Shown one piece after another: positions 26,682 to 35,330 of a stretch of 64,000 nucleotides of DNA. The translations under genes and the position numbers were made by a program. Origin of the DNA: UBA11475 sp902486425 (GTDB taxonomy: Bacteria > Bacillota > Clostridia > Christensenellales > Borkfalkiaceae); assembly GCA_902486425.1 (NCBI GenBank), contig CABTOK010000009.1:1-64000 (forward strand). Direction: 5' to 3'. Below the pieces are notes generated by a model. The model saw only the letters and a program-made list of their open reading frames with translations, was not told where the DNA came from and ran no database searches. Every line of letters starts with the position of its first letter. Within the stretch, counting starts at the first letter, position 1.

Positions 26682-29366
26682 ATGGGACTTATAAGATATA
26701 TTTTAGGCGGAGAAAGCCGTCGTAACTTAAAACGCCTCGATAAAATGGCGGACAAAGTAACAGACCTTTCGCCGAAGTATGAAAAAATGACGGATGAGGA
26801 ACTCGTTTCCCAGACCGATATATTGAAAAAGCGTCTTGCGGACGGTGAAACCATAGACGATATTTTATACGACGCTTTTGCGGTGGTGAGAGAAGCCGCT
26901 TACAGAGTTCTCAAAATGCGCCATTATAAAGTGCAGATAATGGGCGGTATCTGTCTCCATCAGGGCAGAGTCGCCGAAATGAAGACCGGCGAAGGTAAGA
27001 CTCTCGTAGCTACTCTCCCGGCGTATCTCAACGCGCTTACCGGCAAAGGCGTTCACATAGTTACCGTAAACGACTACCTTGCTTCGCGTGATGCGGAATG
27101 GATGGGTAAAGTTTATAAATTTTTGGGGCTTACGGTCGGCGTGGCTATTTCGGGCATGCAGGACGAAGACAAAAAAGCCGCTTACGCATGCGATATTACT
27201 TACGGCACGAATAACGAAATGGGCTTCGACTATTTGAGGGATAACCTTAAAAACAATCTGGACGCGATGGTTCAGAGAGAACTTAATTTCGCCATCGTGG
27301 ACGAAGTCGACTCCATTTTGATCGACGAAGCGAGAACCCCGCTTATCATTTCCGGAAGAGGTCAGGAATCTTCCGAAATGTATCTTTCGGCGAACAGATT
27401 CGTAAAAACGTTGAAGGCGGATGAAGATTTCACTCTCGATATAAAAGAAAAGACCGTTCAGATTACGGAATCGGGTGCGGCTAAAGCAGAAAGATTTTTC
27501 GGTCTTTCGAACTTTGCCGACGTCGAAAACGCCGCGCTTTCGCACCACATACAGCAAGCTCTTAAAGCTCATTATATTTTCAAAAGAGACAACGACTATA
27601 TCGTTTCGGACGGCGAAGTAATAATCGTAGACGAATTCACGGGACGTCTCATGATCGGCAGACGTTATTCGGACGGACTCCATCAGGCTATCGAAGCGAA
27701 AGAAGGCGTAAAAATCAGAAACGAAAACAAGACTTACGCAACTATTACTTTCCAGAATTACTTCCGTCTTTACAAAAAGCTCTCCGGTATGACCGGTACC
27801 GCTAAGACCGAAGAAGAAGAATTCAGAACCATCTACGGACTCGACGTTCTCGAAATTCCGACCAACAAACCCGTTGCGAGAAAGGATTATCCGGACGTTA
27901 TCTACAAAACCGACGCCGGCAAAGAAAGAGCGATAATTCAGGAAATAACCGAACGCCACGCTACCGGTCAGCCTGTACTCGTAGGTACGGTAACGGTCGA
28001 AAAGTCCGAAGAAATTTCGAAACTTTTATTCAAACAGCGTATCAAACACAACGTATTGAACGCTAAAAACCACGCCAAAGAAGCGGATATAATCGCTCAG
28101 GCGGGAAGATTCGGAGCGGTTACGATCGCAACCAACATGGCGGGACGAGGCACCGATATTCTGCTCGGCGGCAACCCCGAATTTTTAGCGAAGAGAAAAC
28201 TTAAAAACGAAGGAATAGAAGAAGAAAAAATCGAACTCGCGACTTCGTATATATCCGAAGTTCCCGAAGATATTCAGGAAATAAGAAAGCATTATCGCGA
28301 GGTTTACGACGAATTCAAAAAGGAAACCGACGCCGAGAAGGAAAAGGTTATTGCGGCGGGCGGACTCCATATTCTCGGAACCGAAAGACACGAATCCCGT
28401 CGTATCGACAACCAGCTCCGCGGACGTAGCGGACGTCAGGGCGACGTTGGCTCTTCGGTATTCTTTATCTCGCTCGAAGACGACCTCGCAAAACGTTTCG
28501 GCGGCGAAAGGATGCAGTCGATATTCACCGCCTTCAATATTTCGGAAGACGAACCGCTTCAGTCCAAAATGGTTTCGAGGAGCATCGAAAACGCGCAGAG
28601 AACTATCGAAGGTAAGAACTTCGGTATAAGAAAGCACGTTTTAGAGTACGACGACGTTATGAACAAACAGCGTGAAGTAATGTACGCCGAACGTATGAAC
28701 GTTATTAAATCAAAAGACGTTCACGACGAAATTTTGAAGTTTATCCCGACTTACGTCGAAGAAACCATAAGAATGAGCGCAGACAACGCAAACAAACCCG
28801 AAACATGGGATCTCGAAGCTCTCAACCAAAACGTCGAACAGAGACTCCTGCCTCCCGATTCGAACTTTTTCACACGTGAAAAGCTCGATAACTGGGATTA
28901 CGACTTTATTTTGCAGAAACTCAACGAAGAAACCATAAGAGTTTACGAAGAAAAGATAGCCAAGTACGCGGAAGAAGGCGTTAACTTCGGCGATCTCGAA
29001 AAGTTTATTCTTTTAAGAAACGTAGACTCCAAGTGGATAGATCATATAGACGCAATGGATCAGCTTCGCAAAGGAATTTCTCTCCGCGCGTACGGCAACG
29101 TCGATCCCGTAGTCGAATATAAGAACGAAAGTCTCGAAATGTTCGAAGATCTTACTTACTCCATTCAGACCGATACTGTAAGAATACTTCTTAAAGCGGA
29201 GCTTAAAAGAACGCCCGTAAAGAGAGACGATTCTCCCCGTAATCTCGTAACCAACGAAACCGAAGGAGTAAAACGTCCGATTGTAGCCAAGACGAAAATC
29301 GGCAGAAACGATCCCTGTCCCTGCGGAAGCGGTAAAAAATACAAAGACTGCTGCGGAAAGAACTGA
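26682..29366 (+). CDS. secA: Preprotein translocase ATPase SecA
   Basis: The motor that drives proteins through SecYEG. The 894 residues carry Walker A (MKTGEGKTL, about residue 104), the DEVD box (IVDEVDSILIDEARTPLIISG, about 208), GTDILLGG and the C-terminal zinc SEC-C motif CPCGSGKKYKDCC that binds SecB or ribosomes. An AAAGGAG site stands nine bases before the ATG. Full length, standard for Clostridia; prfB follows, a common Firmicute order. Confidence 0.98.
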   Translation: MGLIRYILGGESRRNLKRLDKMADKVTDLSPKYEKMTDEELVSQTDILKKRLADGETIDDILYDAFAVVREAAYRVLKMRHYKVQIMGGICLHQGRVAEMKTGEGKTLVATLPAYLNALTGKGVHIVTVNDYLASRDAEWMGKVYKFLGLTVGVAISGMQDEDKKAAYACDITYGTNNEMGFDYLRDNLKNNLDAMVQRELNFAIVDEVDSILIDEARTPLIISGRGQESSEMYLSANRFVKTLKADEDFTLDIKEKTVQITESGAAKAERFFGLSNFADVENAALSHHIQQALKAHYIFKRDNDYIVSDGEVIIVDEFTGRLMIGRRYSDGLHQAIEAKEGVKIRNENKTYATITFQNYFRLYKKLSGMTGTAKTEEEEFRTIYGLDVLEIPTNKPVARKDYPDVIYKTDAGKERAIIQEITERHATGQPVLVGTVTVEKSEEISKLLFKQRIKHNVLNAKNHAKEADIIAQAGRFGAVTIATNMAGRGTDILLGGNPEFLAKRKLKNEGIEEEKIELATSYISEVPEDIQEIRKHYREVYDEFKKETDAEKEKVIAAGGLHILGTERHESRRIDNQLRGRSGRQGDVGSSVFFISLEDDLAKRFGGERMQSIFTAFNISEDEPLQSKMVSRSIENAQRTIEGKNFGIRKHVLEYDDVMNKQREVMYAERMNVIKSKDVHDEILKFIPTYVEETIRMSADNANKPETWDLEALNQNVEQRLLPPDSNFFTREKLDNWDYDFILQKLNEETIRVYEEKIAKYAEEGVNFGDLEKFILLRNVDSKWIDHIDAMDQLRKGISLRAYGNVDPVVEYKNESLEMFEDLTYSIQTDTVRILLKAELKRTPVKRDDSPRNLVTNETEGVKRPIVAKTKIGRNDPCPCGSGKKYKDCCGKN

Positions 29367-29430
29367 TTTAATCAGGATTAAACTTAACGTATTAAACGAC
29401 TTTAAATTCCTTACGACCGGTAAAGACTTT

Positions 29431-30534
29431 ATGATAGAAACAGATAAATATAAATTCAGGATAAAAGAACTTAAAGAATCGCTTGCGGAAACGGGCGACG
29501 CTCTCGCCGTGCCCAAAATAACCGAAGAGCTTAAAGACATACGAGCCGAACTCGAAAAACCGGAAGTATGGGGCGATCTTAAAAAATCGCAGGAACTTTC
29601 GAAAAAGGCTTCCGGCATCGAATCGAAACTGAAAGCTTTTAATAAAGCCGAAAAGTCGCTTGCGGACGCTTCGGATATTTTAGAGCTTCTCGAAATGGAA
29701 GAAGACGAAGAAACGGTAAAAGCTCTCGAAGACGAACTCGATACTGTTTCCGGAGAGATAGAAAGCATGAAGCTCGAAGCTCTTCTTAAAGGCAAATACG
29801 ACTCGCTTAACGCACTTATGACTCTTCATGCGGGAGCCGGCGGTACAGAAGCCTGCGACTGGACGGAAATGCTTTATCGCATGTATATTATGTACGCCGA
29901 AAAGATGGGCTACAAAGTAACGGAACTCGACCGTCTGGACGGCGACGAAGCGGGCATAAAAAACGTTTCGTTTAAGGTTGAAGGCGAAAACGCTTACGGC
30001 TATCTTAAAGCCGAAAAGGGCGTTCACAGACTGGTCAGAATATCTCCGTTCGACGCGAATAAACGCAGGCATACCTCCTTTGCTTCGCTCGAAGTAATGC
30101 CGGAAATAATCGACGACGGGGAAATCGAAATAAGACCGGAAGATCTTAAACTCGATACCTTCCGTTCGAGCGGCGCGGGCGGTCAGCATATCAACAAGAC
30201 CGATTCGGCGGTAAGAATAACGCATATTCCGACGGGAATAGTGGTTTCGTGCCAGAACGAAAGAAGCCAGACACAGAACAAAGAAATGTGTATGCGCATG
30301 CTTATGTCAAAACTTATCGAAAAGAGAGAATCCGAAAGGCTCGAACAGGAACAGAGCATAAAGGGCGAAATCAAAAAGATAGAATGGGGCAGTCAGATAC
30401 GTTCGTACGTATTCTGTCCGTATACTCTCGTAAAAGATCACAGAACGGGATACGAAAACACGAACGTTCAGGCGGTTATGGACGGCGATATACACGGTTT
30501 TATATGCGATTATCTTAAAAAATCGCAGAGCTGA
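29431..30534 (+). CDS. prfB: Peptide chain release factor 2
   Basis: Recognises UGA and UAA stop codons. The 367-residue protein shows the RF2 tripeptide SPF (RISPFDANKRRHTS) and the peptidyl-hydrolase motif GGQ (SGAGGQHINKTDS). The whole protein is one open frame: the programmed +1 frameshift at an early UGA, found in most bacterial prfB genes, is absent at the equivalent place (about residues 22-30). The ribosome site before the ATG at 29431 is weak. Immediately downstream of secA. Confidence 0.96.
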   Translation: MIETDKYKFRIKELKESLAETGDALAVPKITEELKDIRAELEKPEVWGDLKKSQELSKKASGIESKLKAFNKAEKSLADASDILELLEMEEDEETVKALEDELDTVSGEIESMKLEALLKGKYDSLNALMTLHAGAGGTEACDWTEMLYRMYIMYAEKMGYKVTELDRLDGDEAGIKNVSFKVEGENAYGYLKAEKGVHRLVRISPFDANKRRHTSFASLEVMPEIIDDGEIEIRPEDLKLDTFRSSGAGGQHINKTDSAVRITHIPTGIVVSCQNERSQTQNKEMCMRMLMSKLIEKRESERLEQEQSIKGEIKKIEWGSQIRSYVFCPYTLVKDHRTGYENTNVQAVMDGDIHGFICDYLKKSQS

Positions 30535-30642
30535 TGCAATAAATTAAGTATACTGCTTTATTTAATATAAGTAATACAATGTATCTGTATATAATAATAA
30601 AGTTATTATATATAGTATAAGCCGCAATAAGCGGTACGGCAT

Positions 30643-31686
30643 ATGAACTATTCAAACAGACGAAAAACGTTTTGCGTAAAAGACAACGCCGTTATAATGG
30701 GAATAGAATCTTCCTGCGACGAAACTGCGGTTTCGATAGTAAAAAACGGGCGTGAAATTTTATCGGACGTAATAATATCTTCGGCTACCGAACACGTCAA
30801 GTTCGGCGGAGTCGTTCCCGAAATCGCTTCAAGGGCGCATACTCTCGCTATATACGAAGCGACTGCGCGCGCGCTTAAGGACGCCGATATGACTTTAAAA
30901 GATATAGACGGTATTGCGGTAACGTACGGAGCAGGGCTTTTGGGTGCGCTTCTCGTTGGCGTTTCTTTTGCAAAGGCTCTCGCTTTTGCCGAAAATAAGC
31001 CACTTATACCCATTTCGCATATACGCGGACATATGGCGGCGGCGTACCTTGCCGATAAAAATCTCGAGCCGCCGTTTATCGCGTTGTTGACGAGTGGCGG
31101 ACATACTGCTATAATAGCGGTGAGAGATTACTACGAAACCGAAGTTTTGGGCTCTACGCTCGACGACGCAGTGGGCGAAGCTTTCGATAAAGTGGCAAAG
31201 GTTCTCCGTCTCGAATATCCCGGCGGACCTAATATCGAAAAGCTTGCAAAACTTGGGCAGAATAATATAAAGCTCCCGCAAATGCTGAAAGGCTGCGGCG
31301 GTTTCGATTTTTCTTACAGCGGACTGAAAACGGCGGTAATAAACGCCGTGCATAATGCCGAAGCGAAAAACAAACCGTTAAAACCGGAAGACGTAGCTTG
31401 TTCTTTTCAGTCGGCCGCTATCGATGTGCTTGTTAAAAAAGCGGTTTTGGCATCCGAAAAAACAGGAATAAAAACTATAGCGCTATGCGGCGGAGTTGCC
31501 GCAAACGGGTACTTACGGGATAAAATAAAGACCGTCTGCGACAAAAAGGGAATAAAAACCGTTGTTCCCGAAAAACGCTATTGCACCGACAACGGCTCGA
31601 TGATAGCGGCGGAAGGATATCTTCAGTACAAAAAACTTAATTTTGCGGATCTTACGCTGAATGCGGAAGCGAACGTTCCGCTTTGA
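30643..31686 (+). CDS. tsaD: tRNA N6-adenosine threonylcarbamoyltransferase
   Basis: TsaD transfers threonylcarbamoyl to A37 of tRNAs that read ANN codons, with TsaB and TsaE. The 347 residues include the start of the domain (GIESSCDETAVSIV), the metal site HIRGHMAAA, and CGGVAANGYLR. The family usually begins at the GIESSCDE segment, so either the ATG at 30643 (18 extra residues) or that at 30697 could be used; neither has a good ribosome site. AT-rich palindromic sequence (around 30588-30620) precedes it. Confidence 0.96.
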   Translation: MNYSNRRKTFCVKDNAVIMGIESSCDETAVSIVKNGREILSDVIISSATEHVKFGGVVPEIASRAHTLAIYEATARALKDADMTLKDIDGIAVTYGAGLLGALLVGVSFAKALAFAENKPLIPISHIRGHMAAAYLADKNLEPPFIALLTSGGHTAIIAVRDYYETEVLGSTLDDAVGEAFDKVAKVLRLEYPGGPNIEKLAKLGQNNIKLPQMLKGCGGFDFSYSGLKTAVINAVHNAEAKNKPLKPEDVACSFQSAAIDVLVKKAVLASEKTGIKTIALCGGVAANGYLRDKIKTVCDKKGIKTVVPEKRYCTDNGSMIAAEGYLQYKKLNFADLTLNAEANVPL

Positions 31687-31767
31687 AAATCGGTAAATAA
31701 ATCAAAACGGGCGTTTGCGGCAAAGATCGTCGGCCCGTCAATACAAAAAACCTAAAAGGAGAAAATA

Positions 31768-32625
31768 ATGAAAATTGCAATCACAACGGAAACGACTGCT
31801 GATTTAACCAAAGAACTTTTAGAAAGATTCGATATTAAAACAATCCCCCTCAAAGTTATTCTCGGGGACAAACAGTATAACGACGGAGATCTGGCGAACG
31901 AAGAGATTTTTGCTTACGTCGAAAAGACCGGAGTTTTGCCTAAAACCAACGCCGTAAACGAATCGGAGTTCGACGAGTTTTTCGAAAACCTGTTGAAGGA
32001 ATACGACGCTGTAGTTCATATATCGCTCTCTTCCGAAATTTCATGCACATACCAGAATGCCGTTTCTTCGGCAAAGAAGTTTGAGAAAGTTTACGTTATC
32101 GACAGCAGGTCTTTATCTACGGGAGTAGGAATGCAGGCAATCTACGCAAGGGAAGTCGCGAAAAAGTTCGACGATCCGGAAAAAGTAGTAGAACTTGTCG
32201 AAGCGAGAAAGGACAAAGTTCAGGCGAGCTTTATCGTCGAAAGACTCGATTATTTATATAAGGGCGGCAGATGCTCGGGCTTCCAGCTTTTAGGAGCCAA
32301 TCTTCTGAAGCTCCGTCCGAGAATAGTCGTTAAGGACGGTAAGATGTCAAGCGATAAAAAATTTCGAGGAAGTATGGACAAGGCTGTAAGAAAGTATTGT
32401 CAGGACTGTCTTAACGAGTTCTTTAATATAGATAAGTCCATGGCTTTCATAACGTTTCCCAATGCCACGCCGGAGATGATTCAGGCGGCGAGAGAAGAAC
32501 TCGAATCCGTAGGGGTAAAAAATATATTTACGACGACTGCCGGAGGAACTATTACTTCGCATTGCGGCGAACACACGTTGGGAATACTTTATTACAACGA
32601 CGGACTTAACACTCTGGAAAATTGA
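31768..32625 (+). CDS. DegV-family fatty-acid-binding protein
   Basis: A 285-residue DegV protein. These proteins bind fatty acids; the FakB members present them to the kinase FakA for use in phospholipids. Family features are the N-terminal TETTADLTKELL, the conserved loop HISLSSEISCTYQNA and DSRSLSTGVGM. FakA is not in the window, so the assignment stays at family level. AAAAGGAG precedes the ATG; a strong terminator follows. Confidence 0.92.
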   Translation: MKIAITTETTADLTKELLERFDIKTIPLKVILGDKQYNDGDLANEEIFAYVEKTGVLPKTNAVNESEFDEFFENLLKEYDAVVHISLSSEISCTYQNAVSSAKKFEKVYVIDSRSLSTGVGMQAIYAREVAKKFDDPEKVVELVEARKDKVQASFIVERLDYLYKGGRCSGFQLLGANLLKLRPRIVVKDGKMSSDKKFRGSMDKAVRKYCQDCLNEFFNIDKSMAFITFPNATPEMIQAAREELESVGVKNIFTTTAGGTITSHCGEHTLGILYYNDGLNTLEN

Positions 32626-32646
32626 TATAAAGACAAATATAAAGAC

Positions 32647-32673
32647 AAAAAGGCGGCTCTTGCCGCCTTTTTT
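32647..32673 (+). terminator. Terminator after degV
   Basis: AAAAAGGCGGC pairs with GCCGCCTTTTT around TCTT and ends in six T residues. Confidence 0.85.
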
Positions 32674-32696
32674 AATTGTCGTTTTTTCATAAAGAC

Positions 32697-32809
32697 AAAT
32701 AAGTTACGCAACGTATGTTATTTTATAATAATCAATAAAACATAACAGATCTGAATGTTTTTATATTGTTTTTTGCAAAAATAACATAAGTTATATAACG
32801 CTTGTTTTG
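32697..32809. repeat. Inverted pair of palindromic elements, copies 2 and 3
   Basis: The gap between degV and the DUF4363 gene holds two further copies of the element seen at 4314: one in minus orientation (32697-32721, reading ACATACGTTGCGTAACTTATTTG) and one in plus (32784-32809, ACATAAGTTATATAACGCTTGTT). Facing each other about 60 nt apart they could form a cruciform or flank a short sequence. Confidence 0.45.
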
Positions 32810-32848
32810 CGAATTTACGATAAAACGAAGCGCAAATGTATTTCTTAT

Positions 32849-33226
32849 TTACATAATGTTTTCGAAGCTTATCAGAAATGTTTTGGGTATTTCTTTAGAA
32901 AGAGACAAAAGAACTTCAAGCTTATCCGCAAGTTCCTTTTGATCGTCGTATTCCGAAAAACTTACCGCTTCTGAAAGCCATAGTTCGAGTTCTTTTATTT
33001 CGTTATGCGGAATAAAAACGTGCAGATATTTTTTTCTTGCGAGCCAATTTTCCCTTAAAGCCTTCATATCATCGGCGTTCGCGTCGCCGCTTTCGGCTTT
33101 TTGTTTAAGAGTTTCGACGGTGACTTCGAATTCCGAAAACTGTTTTTTAACAAAATTCTGCTCGAAGATCGCTCCGCCGACGAGTATACAAACCGCAATC
33201 AATGTTGAAACGAGCGATTTTACCAT
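32849..33226 (-). CDS. DUF4363-family protein
   Basis: A 125-residue protein with one N-terminal transmembrane or signal helix (residues 5-22) and a helical, charged remainder containing LRENWLARKKYLHVFIPHNEIKELE, which is the hallmark of DUF4363. These genes commonly follow a DUF421 gene in spore-forming Clostridia, as here, where the start overlaps the DUF421 stop by seven bases. Function unknown; possibly envelope or spore membrane. Confidence 0.8.
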   Translation of the reverse strand: MVKSLVSTLIAVCILVGGAIFEQNFVKKQFSEFEVTVETLKQKAESGDANADDMKALRENWLARKKYLHVFIPHNEIKELELWLSEAVSFSEYDDQKELADKLEVLLSLSKEIPKTFLISFENIM

Positions 33227-33897
33227 TTTACACCTTGCATGTCGACGTCGAAAATTTTATAAGGCTCTTTATAGCATTGCGAATACGCCTTGCCGTCTCC
33301 GTCGACGGTCATTACGCCGAGTTTTTTTAATTCTACGTTATTTTTTTTGAGTTCGCTCATAAGCCATCGTGAATCTTTTTGTATGACGGACAAATTGTTT
33401 TTGTTTATCTTACCGTCTTCGACAAGAATAACCGAGAGCGAAGAACCTTTCTGCTCCTTACTTTTTAAGGCGGAGAGTTTCCCGTTCGACTCGAAAATTG
33501 CGTAATCTACATCCGAAAGCGAAAAATATCCGGCGCCGCGCATGGATTCCAAAAGATCGTCGACTCCCAGATCGTTACGCTTCAGTTCGTAAAAATCAAC
33601 GCCGAGTTTGTTTATAACAACGCTTGGTTTGCCGCTTATCACTTTTTTCGGAAAGGTACCGAGCTTTTCGAGAAGCGATAAAATTTCGTGCAGAATAAAA
33701 AGGGCGAGAATAGAGACGATGCCGTAAGTAAGCGGTATCGAAACGTCCGCCATCGGTATGCACGCGAGATCGGCAATTATTAGAGTTATGACGAGTTCAA
33801 ACGATTGCATTTCGCCTATCTGCCGCTTGCCCATAAGCCTCATGACTATCATAAGCGTAATAAATACGATGACGGTTCTTAAAAAAATAACGATCAT
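33220..33897 (-). CDS. DUF421/YetF-type membrane protein
   Basis: A membrane protein of 225 residues with three N-terminal helices and two small YetF-type soluble domains. The family signature MRLMGKRQIGEMQSFELVITLIIADLA is plain at about residues 17-43, and VIINKLGVDFYELKRNDLGVDDLLESMR begins the YetF domain. I placed the start at 33897 (MIVIFLRT), which directly opens the first helix; an open frame runs further upstream but without family similarity. Members are linked to the spore envelope in B. subtilis, but their activity is not established. Operon with DUF4363. Confidence 0.82.
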   Translation of the reverse strand: MIVIFLRTVIVFITLMIVMRLMGKRQIGEMQSFELVITLIIADLACIPMADVSIPLTYGIVSILALFILHEILSLLEKLGTFPKKVISGKPSVVINKLGVDFYELKRNDLGVDDLLESMRGAGYFSLSDVDYAIFESNGKLSALKSKEQKGSSLSVILVEDGKINKNNLSVIQKDSRWLMSELKKNNVELKKLGVMTVDGDGKAYSQCYKEPYKIFDVDMQGVKW

Positions 33898-34078
33898 ATT
33901 TTCAGTATGCCTATTTTCTATAAAATTATTTACGGAAAAAACAACGACCTGTAAAGAAAGTAAAGGCGTAGGGCAAAGGTGAAAATACGTCGGCTCCAAA
34001 AATATTTTTGCGATTTTTTTTATTTATAATAAAAGTGAGTGTAAAAGCGTAACGGCAAAAAAATGTTATTGAAAACGA

Positions 34079-34107
34079 TTGCTTTTTTTTATGTCTTAGG
34101 ATATACT
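34079..34107 (+). promoter_or_regulatory. Promoter of the THF riboswitch-folT unit
   Basis: TTGCTT (34079-34084), a 17-nt spacer and TATACT (34102-34107). Transcription would begin near 34113, right at the 5' edge of the riboswitch aptamer. Confidence 0.55.
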
Positions 34108-34110
34108 TTT

Positions 34111-34203
34111 ACCCAAGAGTAGAAAACACGCGTCAAGTGTTGCTGAACGGGACGTTGTCAGTAAACGAAGGGATAACCGCGGTGTGTTTTTGCGTCCGCT
34201 TTG
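34111..34203 (+). promoter_or_regulatory. Tetrahydrofolate (THF) riboswitch
   Basis: The segment carries the conserved blocks of the THF aptamer in order: AGAGTAG at the start, CGCGTCAAGTGT, GAACGGGACGTTGTC, ACGAAGGGATAACCGCGGTG and the closing GCGTCCGCTTTG. These match the Firmicute THF riboswitch that senses reduced folates upstream of folT and folate genes. A terminator hairpin ends directly before the folT start codon, so folate binding probably turns the gene off by termination or by hiding the ribosome site. Recognised by memory of the consensus, not by a covariance search. Confidence 0.88.
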
Positions 34204-34256
34204 CTTTTTAATGCGAAAAATTTTTTAATTCGTCTGAAAAAAGTAATGTATTGCGG

Positions 34257-34280
34257 GCACTCTTAAAGGGTGCTTTTTTT
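34257..34280 (+). terminator. Riboswitch expression-platform terminator
   Basis: GCACTC pairs with GGGTGC (one G-U) and is followed by seven T residues that abut the ATG of folT. The stem contains AAAGGG, the only ribosome site for folT, so the same hairpin could stop transcription or block translation. Confidence 0.75.
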
Positions 34281-34958
34281 ATGAAAAATTTTAACGTAAA
34301 AAACTTGTTCTTCTCGTCTGCGTTTTTAAATGCGGGCAAAGCTAAAAAGCTTGCGCTTTTAGGTATATTTACGGCCATAAACGTTGTTTTTAACACCGTC
34401 GTCGAAATAAGATTTGCCGACATACAGTTCTCGCTGACCATATTTATATCTGCCGTCACAGGCTCCGTATTAGGTTCGCTTTGCGGGTTTGTTTCGTGCT
34501 TTCTCGGCGACTTTTTGGGATATGTGTTTAACTCCTGGGGACTTATGTACATGCCATGGGTTGGACTCGCTACGGGAGTTACCGCTTTCCTTGCTGGGAT
34601 AGTAGTTAATGGTTTTAACTTCAGATTCAAGGGATCCGACTATGTTAAGGCGGCGATTGTCTCGGTAATAACTTTCGTACTCTGCACGGTGCTTATAAAC
34701 AGTACGGGATTTTATTTATATAACTATAAAATGGGCTTTTCGCAAGCGGTTATAGATTATGTAAAAAATACTTTCGGCGGAGAAGTAGGGTACTTCGGTT
34801 ACGTCGCGTACAGATTGTTTTTTAAGGGGCAGATATTTAATTGTCTTGTAAATTACGCTCTGTTTATAGTCGCATTACCGCAAATTCTTAAAATAAAAAT
34901 CTTCAAGGGCGTGCGTGAAGAGTCTGAAAAGACTGTCGGCGGCGCAGACAATGGTTAG
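34281..34958 (+). CDS. folT: ECF transporter substrate-binding subunit for folate
   Basis: An S component of an energy-coupling-factor transporter (225 residues, about six helices), which captures folate and is driven by a shared EcfA/EcfT module encoded elsewhere. The segment NTVVEIRFADIQFSLTIF and the following GSVLGSLCGFVSCFLGDFLGY with WGLMYMPW resemble FolT. The THF riboswitch upstream makes folate the likely substrate. The start at 34281 follows AAAGGG; a TTG at 34251 lies inside the regulatory hairpin region and is unlikely. thyA and folA lie 6 kb away. Confidence 0.88.
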   Translation: MKNFNVKNLFFSSAFLNAGKAKKLALLGIFTAINVVFNTVVEIRFADIQFSLTIFISAVTGSVLGSLCGFVSCFLGDFLGYVFNSWGLMYMPWVGLATGVTAFLAGIVVNGFNFRFKGSDYVKAAIVSVITFVLCTVLINSTGFYLYNYKMGFSQAVIDYVKNTFGGEVGYFGYVAYRLFFKGQIFNCLVNYALFIVALPQILKIKIFKGVREESEKTVGGADNG

Positions 34959-34977
34959 AAACGGCAACGATTTTTAA

Positions 34978-35001
34978 TACCTGTGTTGTCGAAACATGAC
35001 C
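34978..35001 (+). repeat. 24-nt ACCTGT motif, copy 3
   Basis: TACCTGTGTTGTCGAAACAT then GACC, 20 bases after the folT stop and before its terminator. It is followed by GTTATCCGATAAATAAC, itself a short inverted repeat. Confidence 0.5.
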
Positions 35002-35064
35002 GTTATCCGATAAATAACAGGATAAAAACCTTTAACTGCAAATAATAATATTATGTATAAACTT

Positions 35065-35094
35065 AAAACGCGACGGAAAACTCCGTCGCGTTTT
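35065..35094 (+). terminator. Terminator after folT
   Basis: A perfect 13-bp stem (AAAACGCGACGGA with TCCGTCGCGTTTT, loop AAAC). The 120 nt after it are AT-rich up to the next promoter. Confidence 0.85.
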
Positions 35095-35215
35095 ATCTTG
35101 CGGCGTTTTGCAGATTACTTCACGATAATATGCAAAAACTTTTTCAGGAACTTTCGATGAAAACAAAACCGACTGCCGGTTTTTCATAAAAAATTTTAAA
35201 CTTTCGAAAAAAGTC

Positions 35216-35244
35216 TTGATTTGTGATAGCGTTTAGTATATAAT
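35216..35244 (+). promoter_or_regulatory. Promoter of the M20 peptidase
   Basis: TTGATT (35216-35221), 17 nt, TATAAT (35239-35244). An 80-nt leader leads to a strong AAAGGAGG ribosome site. Confidence 0.7.
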
Positions 35245-35330
35245 TAAAATAATCGTTTATTTAATAAAATTAAAATCAAAAAAACGAAGGGTAAATAATT
35301 TGCGCGCGGCAAATTAAAGGAGGGCTTTAA

